Source: Fabrea salina
Taxonomy: Eukaryota > Ciliophora > Heterotrichea > Heterotrichida > Fabreidae
DNA length: 64,000 bases
NCBI GenBank assembly: GCA_022984795.1
Contig: JALIHJ010000028.1
Span: forward strand, 124,001-188,000
Direction: 5' to 3'
The notes beneath the pieces are model-generated. The model saw only the letters and a program-made list of their open reading frames with translations. It searched no databases and was not told where the DNA came from. The position numbers and the translations under genes are program-made. Shown here one piece after another: positions 59,517 through 64,000 of this stretch; positions within the stretch are counted from its first letter, which is position 1; every line of letters begins with the position of its first letter.

Positions 59517-59843
59517 CTATAGGGTTCTGTTTTGTTGAAGTCTTCTTTGCATCAAAGAACTCTTCTGGATAGTTCGAGCGATTTCTTTGTGTGTACTCTT
59601 TATTTTGAGTCGACTTGGTTGACTGACGTTCAGGTACTGATCTGACTTAGTTTTTAAGTTTCCAAGGTCTTGAATGTACCCTGTTCTGGGTTGGCAAGGG
59701 TCTTGGGGCAATAGTACCGGGCTTAGGTTTTGTGTTTTTCGGAGAACTTTCAAGAGTTTAGGGTGCTTTGCGCGACTTTTGAATAAAGCCTTACCAGGAC
59801 TTTCGAGTCCAGGCGATTTTGAGGAGTCTGTAGCACTGTCCAT
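59517..59843 (-). CDS. small basic unknown protein
   Basis: The 108-aa protein is rich in Ser, Lys, Leu and Arg (SKSPGLESPGKALFKSRAKHPK, IQKSSLMQRRLQQN), with no domain or membrane segment. It ends with TAG 24 nt from the carbonic-anhydrase-like stop, and lies 54 nt after the deadenylase-like gene. Low-complexity disorder is likely. Its position between genes supports a real but lineage-specific gene. Confidence 0.5.
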   Translation of the reverse strand: MDSATDSSKSPGLESPGKALFKSRAKHPKLLKVLRKTQNLSPVLLPQDPCQPRTGYIQDLGNLKTKSDQYLNVSQPSRLKIKSTHKEIARTIQKSSLMQRRLQQNRTL

Positions 59844-59897
59844 ATATGCTTAATAAAATTATTTTTCTGTTGTTTATCATAATATGAATATTCTTAA

Positions 59898-61055
59898 TTA
59901 AATCTCAAACTCTGCAAGTAGAGGAAAGTGGTCGCTTGGAATGACTTCGTTAGGAATGGTTTGGAACTGATTGAGACTAGCGAAGCTAGGGCACATTAGA
60001 ACTCTTTTAGGAAGGATTTGTCCCTCAAACCAAATATAGTCTACAGTAGTGCGTTGTCTTGGTAAAAACTGAGTCGGGAAAGTTTCTTTGCCAAGGATGG
60101 ACTTGTAAGAACTCTTTAGAGCTAAAGGGAAATTAACTACACTACTGAGTTGGTCTGAAGGTCTTCGGTTCTCAAAAGTAGGCTTGGCTGTGCCTTCTGA
60201 AATATCAAGTCCTAAGTTGTGCATATAAAATATTAACTGACTGTTTTGCTTTAGGTACTTAGGTTCTGGAGCTTCGTAAAAGGCCCTTCTGGCAATCCTC
60301 ACAGCTTCATACAAGTCAATTGGAAGGCTTGTCATTTTTCCACTTAAAAAGTACTGACTAGCCCTTGCTAGATCTAAGGAACCTGTGCTGATCAGCTTGT
60401 AAATAGCACTGCTTGGAGTAACATTAAAGTCTCCAGATAGAATTACTGAGCCTCCATATTTCTTTTTAGCTTTTTTTAAGGTTTTGGTCATTAAGATCAG
60501 TTGGGTGAGTTTTAAGTCCCCTCTTTTCTCGTTAAAGAGTATGTGAGTCGTTCCGAAGATAACTATTTTACTTGGGTCCTCTACTAGTGCTAGCACACAT
60601 ACTAATCCAATGTTATCTCTGTCTAAAAACCTTGCTAACTCAGGGTCTTTGGCTAGAAACTCCACTTCTATTTTTTCGATCAAAATGAACTTGTGGGCTT
60701 TCCAAGCAATCAAACACCCGTCAAGCTTGCCTCCAGTCTTTTTCTTGTAGTGACATTGATAGTCCCTTAAAGTGTCTTGGTAGCCAGTAAACTCGGCATC
60801 TACTTCTTGCATTCCTAAGATATCAGGGTTGAACTCCTTGATTTCCTGGCACACAAGCCAAGACCTTCTAGACAGGTTAAGTATTTCTTCAGGGTAAGGG
60901 TACATATTCAAGTGCATCTTTAAACAGGAGTCAGCCAGAACGTTGTAACTCATAACTCTAAGGTTGCCTTGACTGCCTCTGCTCCAGACTCGTTCTTGGT
61001 TGAATTCTTTAAGCAGTTCAATCCAAGTATCTTCTTTTAAGTAACTCTCTTCCAT
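59898..61055 (-). CDS. CCR4/Angel-type endonuclease-exonuclease-phosphatase
   Basis: The 385-aa protein belongs to the EEP superfamily, CCR4/Angel branch: LRVMSYNVLADSCLK, the metal-ligand Glu in GMQEVDAEF, VILSGDFNVTPSSAIYKL, and the final SDHFPLLAEF, with catalytic Asp and His. CCR4 enzymes shorten poly(A); Angel enzymes remove 2',3'-cyclic phosphates. I cannot choose between the two. No LRR domain is fused. It is the last gene of a run with 5-nt gaps. Confidence 0.87.
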   Translation of the reverse strand: MEESYLKEDTWIELLKEFNQERVWSRGSQGNLRVMSYNVLADSCLKMHLNMYPYPEEILNLSRRSWLVCQEIKEFNPDILGMQEVDAEFTGYQDTLRDYQCHYKKKTGGKLDGCLIAWKAHKFILIEKIEVEFLAKDPELARFLDRDNIGLVCVLALVEDPSKIVIFGTTHILFNEKRGDLKLTQLILMTKTLKKAKKKYGGSVILSGDFNVTPSSAIYKLISTGSLDLARASQYFLSGKMTSLPIDLYEAVRIARRAFYEAPEPKYLKQNSQLIFYMHNLGLDISEGTAKPTFENRRPSDQLSSVVNFPLALKSSYKSILGKETFPTQFLPRQRTTVDYIWFEGQILPKRVLMCPSFASLNQFQTIPNEVIPSDHFPLLAEFEI

Positions 61056-61060
61056 TAATA

Positions 61061-61897
61061 TTATAAAAGTTTAAGAGGCTTAAAAGTTAACCTTGCCATT
61101 AAAAAGGCCCTTTTCCTACTCCAGTTGCAAGTTTCTGAGTCACAAAACCTTTTGCAGACAGAACACAACTGCGACCCTCCTAAGTCAGACTGGAGTCCTT
61201 TCATTCCTAAAGAACTGTACCACAAGCTCATTTTAGTTTGAGCTGAGTTCTGGTCTAGTTGGATGAACTTAAGAGCTTTCTGAAGTTTAAGCTTCTCTAA
61301 AAGAAGGTGCAGACTGTCGCCTTTAATTGAGTTGTTTTTCAAAGAAATTATCTGGACTTTTTGGTACTTTTTAAAGCCTTGAGCTAACAAAGCAACACCT
61401 AAGTCAGTAAGTTGGTTATCAGACAGTAAAAGTACCTTTAAAGAAATCAAAGAACCTATGCTTTGGCCCACTACAAAAGCCCCTTTGAAGCCTAAGTTGT
61501 TTCTTTCTAGATTCAAAACTTGAAGCGAACTTAACTGAGAAAATGACTTAGCTAAGTGGTCTGCTCCTTCAAAGTCTATTTGGTTGTCAGACAAGTTCAA
61601 CTCCCTTAAAACCTTGAGTTTTATAAGTGCAGCAGAAACACTGAGAGTGCCTTCTTTGTCTATTTGGTTTTTAGATAAATCCAAAAACAACACTTCGTTC
61701 TGCTTGCGCAGACCGTCACTTAAAATTTGAACTCCTTTAGACCCGAACCCGTAGTTAGACAGGTTCAGACTCTGGAGCTTCCCAAAGCTAAGTAAGCCTT
61801 TAACTACTTGTCTAGCTTTAGTCACTCCTAAAGGTTGCAAGTACCTGTTGAGCACTTTAGTGTTCACTACTTTTATTTGGCCAAGTCTGTCTTTCAT
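61061..61897 (-). CDS. leucine-rich repeat (RNI-like) protein
   Basis: The 278-aa protein consists of ribonuclease-inhibitor-type LRRs, e.g. LQSLNLSNYGFGSKGVQILSDGL, LFLDLSKNQIDKEGTLSVS and LQVLNLERNNLGFKGAFVVGQ, each about 28 residues. A Cys-rich C-terminus (LCSVCKRFCDSETCNW) may bind metal. RNI-like LRR proteins act as scaffolds for GTPases or ubiquitin ligases, but no partner is evident. It starts 5 nt after the MED6 stop and ends 5 nt before the deadenylase-like ATG. Confidence 0.87.
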   Translation of the reverse strand: MKDRLGQIKVVNTKVLNRYLQPLGVTKARQVVKGLLSFGKLQSLNLSNYGFGSKGVQILSDGLRKQNEVLFLDLSKNQIDKEGTLSVSAALIKLKVLRELNLSDNQIDFEGADHLAKSFSQLSSLQVLNLERNNLGFKGAFVVGQSIGSLISLKVLLLSDNQLTDLGVALLAQGFKKYQKVQIISLKNNSIKGDSLHLLLEKLKLQKALKFIQLDQNSAQTKMSLWYSSLGMKGLQSDLGGSQLCSVCKRFCDSETCNWSRKRAFLMARLTFKPLKLL

Positions 61898-61902
61898 ATT
61901 AT

Positions 61903-62358
61903 TTACTTACTTTCGAAAGGCAGGTCTCTTATGAAACTAGATAAGTTCTCAAGTGACTGGTTCAATGAAAAAGAAAGGTTCCTAATTTTGCAGTCCAAAA
62001 CTCGGTGCAAAGAAGGGGCTTCGTACACAATTCCGCCCAACACATAGTAAAGAGCCAAAGGGGTGATTTTCCTTTCACTGTGTCTGAACTGCTTTCTGAT
62101 ATGGAAAATCCCCGCCTCAGGAATAGAGTGCACCAAAGTGTACTCAAGTCCTTTCATAAACTTAAGTTTCCCTAGGTCTTCTTTGGTCTTTTCGTTGTTG
62201 GCAGCTTTGTCGTAAAACACTGAAATGTAGAAGTAGTCCATCACTGTTCCGTTGTCCAGGATGTTGTGTTTCAGCCAAAACTCGTCACTCCAGCTCAAAC
62301 CTGTCATTTCTTTGTGACTTATCCCTCTTGACTTTAGGGTTTCTTCTATTGACTCCAT
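61903..62358 (-). CDS. MED6: Mediator complex subunit 6
   Basis: The 151-aa protein matches MED6: SWSDEFWLKHNILDNGTVMDYFYISVFYD, GLEYTLVHSIPEAGIFHIRKQ, and the signature TPLALYYVLGGIVYEAPSLHRVLD. MED6 sits in the Mediator head and contacts RNA polymerase II. It is shorter than animal MED6 (about 246 aa) because the C-terminal tail is missing. It lies 5 nt from each neighbour. Confidence 0.9.
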   Translation of the reverse strand: MESIEETLKSRGISHKEMTGLSWSDEFWLKHNILDNGTVMDYFYISVFYDKAANNEKTKEDLGKLKFMKGLEYTLVHSIPEAGIFHIRKQFRHSERKITPLALYYVLGGIVYEAPSLHRVLDCKIRNLSFSLNQSLENLSSFIRDLPFESK

Positions 62359-62363
62359 TTATC

Positions 62364-63188
62364 TTAAATCTTCTTGAACAAAGGCTCCAGTCCCCACCTT
62401 GCTGACCCCTCTGCAAACAGCCCTAGAGAAACTCCTTGCAGTGCTGCTGAGTAGTGAACAGGCAACGCTGTAAACGGAATAAAAACCAAACCTATCATGT
62501 AATGGTGGATGTGCAAAACATGTGTTTTACTCAGCACTGCCCAAGCTAAACCCAAACAAACCACAACCACTCCTAAAGCAACTAGGTAAATCCACAGTCT
62601 TCCAAACTCATAAAGGAAGTAAAACTGAACCCCTAAAAGGCCCAACAAAGCAACCACCACTCCTCCAAAAATAACTTTAAGTGTATTTGAGTAACTGGCT
62701 ATGTCTTTGATATTAAAGGACACCTTTTTAAGTATTCCTTTGTCTAAGTAAGTGAAGTGCAGACTCACAAAAAAACAAAACCCGTAACACAAGTAGTTGT
62801 ACAACAAAAGCTGGTCTAGTTTGTTTTCCTGGCTTTTGTCCATAAGGGTGGCGTTAGGTCCCAACCAAAACATAACTAAGCCTACTAGTAAGTAGTAAAC
62901 AAACCCTAGCACTGAACCATTTCTTGCAGCTAAAGGGTTCTTCCTTTTAAGTCTCAGAGTGACTCCAGTCACGTACATGTACCCAGTCGCCACCAAAAAC
63001 AAGTAAAACACCAGTTTGAATAACGAAAACTTTGAACTGAAGTAAACTTCTTGGTAGAGCCCAGAATCCACACTTACTGAGGGCAACTCTAAGCACCCCA
63101 TCAGCACAGGGAGCAGTACTCCGCAGTAAACCAAGGCACAGAACTTGCGGTAGTGAACTCTGTGAGTTAGTTTGGGACTCTTTTCCAT
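62364..63188 (-). CDS. multi-membrane-span protein with His motif, tandem paralogue A
   Basis: The 274-aa protein has about seven hydrophobic segments. It shares with the next gene GYMYVTGVTLR, WLGPNATLMD, HFTYLDKG, a His-rich motif KTHVLHIHHYMIGLVFIP, and the end GSARWGLEPLFKKI. The HxxHxHH pattern next to a membrane helix resembles a metal- or heme-binding site (inference), not a known enzyme motif. No family name is known to me. It starts 5 nt after the paralogue's stop. Confidence 0.8.
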   Translation of the reverse strand: MEKSPKLTHRVHYRKFCALVYCGVLLPVLMGCLELPSVSVDSGLYQEVYFSSKFSLFKLVFYLFLVATGYMYVTGVTLRLKRKNPLAARNGSVLGFVYYLLVGLVMFWLGPNATLMDKSQENKLDQLLLYNYLCYGFCFFVSLHFTYLDKGILKKVSFNIKDIASYSNTLKVIFGGVVVALLGLLGVQFYFLYEFGRLWIYLVALGVVVVCLGLAWAVLSKTHVLHIHHYMIGLVFIPFTALPVHYSAALQGVSLGLFAEGSARWGLEPLFKKI

Positions 63189-63193
63189 TTAAG

Positions 63194-64000
63194 TTATTCA
63201 ATTTTATAAAATAAGGGGTCTAGACCCCAGCGGGCACACCCCTCTGTGTACAACCCTACACAAAGGCCTTGTATGAACGCAGCGTAAGAATTAGGAATAG
63301 CTGTCATAGGGAGAAATATCATTCCAACCATGTAGTGGTGCACATGCAAAATATGAGTTTTGCTCATATAAATTGCTATTATCATTAAACACCCTATAAG
63401 TCCCCCGTACAGTCCCACATAAAGCCAAAACCTATTAAACTGGTACAAGTAATAAAACTCTACAACAGTAATGAGTACAACCCCAATTGACAAGAACACA
63501 AACAGCACCCAGTCTTTCACAGTGTACCTTTTCATCTTTGCTATGTTTAAAGAAATCTTCTTCAAAGGCCCACTGTCTAAGTAAGAAAAGTGCAACATCA
63601 GCACAAAGGCTGAAGCGTAAATGCAGTAAAAAACCAAAAACTCGTCAAGGTTGTCAAAGGCTTCAATATCTATCAAAGTTGAGTTAGGACCTACCCAAAA
63701 CATCCCAAAACCCAACACCACAAACCCCAAAAAGTTCCAAGGCTTCCCGTCACGCCCCGCGAAAAAACTTGCCCGCTTAAAACGCAGAGTCACTCCTGTG
63801 ACGTACATGTAGCCCGAAACCAGTAAAGTCATGTAAAACCCTATCTTCAAAAGTGACAGTTGCCTTGAAAAATACACTTCGTGGTAGACCGAACTAGTTA
63901 CTTCGTAAGATGGAAGGAAAAAGCTAAGGCTCAGAATAAAAGGCAACAGAGAAATGTAAACTGACCCCCAAATCTTGCGATAATGGGGGTGAGATCTCAT
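63194..64000 (-). CDS. multi-membrane-span protein with His motif, tandem paralogue B
   Basis: The 268-aa protein is about the same length and plan as the preceding entry, with GYMYVTGVTLRF, WVGPNSTLID, HFSYLDSG, KTHILHVHHYMVGMIFLP and GCARWGLDPLFYKI. Identity is high in these motifs and low elsewhere, so the duplication is not recent. The ATG is the last base triplet of the window (64000-63998), so an upstream extension cannot be excluded. Confidence 0.78.
   Translation of the reverse strand: MRSHPHYRKIWGSVYISLLPFILSLSFFLPSYEVTSSVYHEVYFSRQLSLLKIGFYMTLLVSGYMYVTGVTLRFKRASFFAGRDGKPWNFLGFVVLGFGMFWVGPNSTLIDIEAFDNLDEFLVFYCIYASAFVLMLHFSYLDSGPLKKISLNIAKMKRYTVKDWVLFVFLSIGVVLITVVEFYYLYQFNRFWLYVGLYGGLIGCLMIIAIYMSKTHILHVHHYMVGMIFLPMTAIPNSYAAFIQGLCVGLYTEGCARWGLDPLFYKIE

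Noticed and set aside
1-64000. TGA read as Trp (Blepharisma-type code)
   Set aside because: All good frames are closed without needing TGA as sense, and Trp is always TGG where a motif requires it.

Overview
The window looks like macronuclear DNA of a heterotrich ciliate, most likely Stentor or a close relative (inference). The evidence is as follows. It holds about 48 protein genes packed almost end to end, and several carry 15-nt GT...TAG introns with an A at intron position 10. TAA and TAG serve as stops, and no gene needs TGA or TAA/TAG read as sense, apart from one probably broken kelch gene. Many proteins are cilium- or cortex-related. I saw no tRNA, rRNA, CRISPR array or integrated virus.

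Layout. 1-7.5 kb: partial hybrid histidine kinase, SET-domain methyltransferase, a possibly prenylated PH-like protein, eIF4E, a small basic protein, an ES1/ElbB-type protein, mitochondrial IF-3 and PCNA. PCNA has an E2F-like inverted pair just upstream of its ATG. 7.8-16 kb: secreted protein, damaged B-box/kelch gene, BRE/BABAM2-like protein, an unknown CaaX protein, a Shewanella-like phosphatase, Pcc1 (KEOPS), a repeat-rich membrane-anchored acidic protein, a RING-H2 membrane protein and two unknowns. 16-25.7 kb: otubain, PHB-depolymerase-like esterase, NADP-isocitrate dehydrogenase, pepsin-like pseudoprotease, MFAP1, secreted duplicated-domain protein, IQ protein, DZIP1-like protein and HIBCH. 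25.7-27.6 kb: a MAPR/cytochrome-b5-like gene whose start codon is duplicated by a 5'-truncated LINE insertion with a perfect 17-bp target duplication, the longest gene-poor stretch, and a C2H2 protein.

27.6-42.6 kb: longin-only delta-COP, EF-hand protein, WD-like protein, DNAJB13/RSP16-like J protein, PG-rich repeat protein, TBC RabGAP, DUF229 sulfatase-like protein, kinesin, Yos1, PP4R4-like HEAT protein, PH-domain kinase, CAMSAP-type CKK protein, Erv1 and an ankyrin protein. 42.6-54.3 kb: one giant gene (3921 aa) for a membrane receptor-like protein with many GCC2/GCC3 cysteine repeats, a cupredoxin-like domain, one membrane segment and a long cytoplasmic coiled coil. 54.4-64 kb: coiled-coil and EF-hand proteins, FHA protein, inactive carbonic-anhydrase-like protein, then five genes in a row separated by exactly 5 nt each (CCR4/Angel nuclease, LRR protein, MED6, two tandem multi-TM paralogues).

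The most unusual signals concern genome organisation: (1) two introns that need 17 nt, both ending AGAG; (2) the run of five genes with 5-nt gaps; (3) divergent start codons 1, 9, 15 and 19 bp apart, and convergent stops that overlap within a single TTAA; (4) the LINE insertion over a start codon; (5) no TGA stop in any gene. Three further genes have frame breaks that I could not explain by introns.
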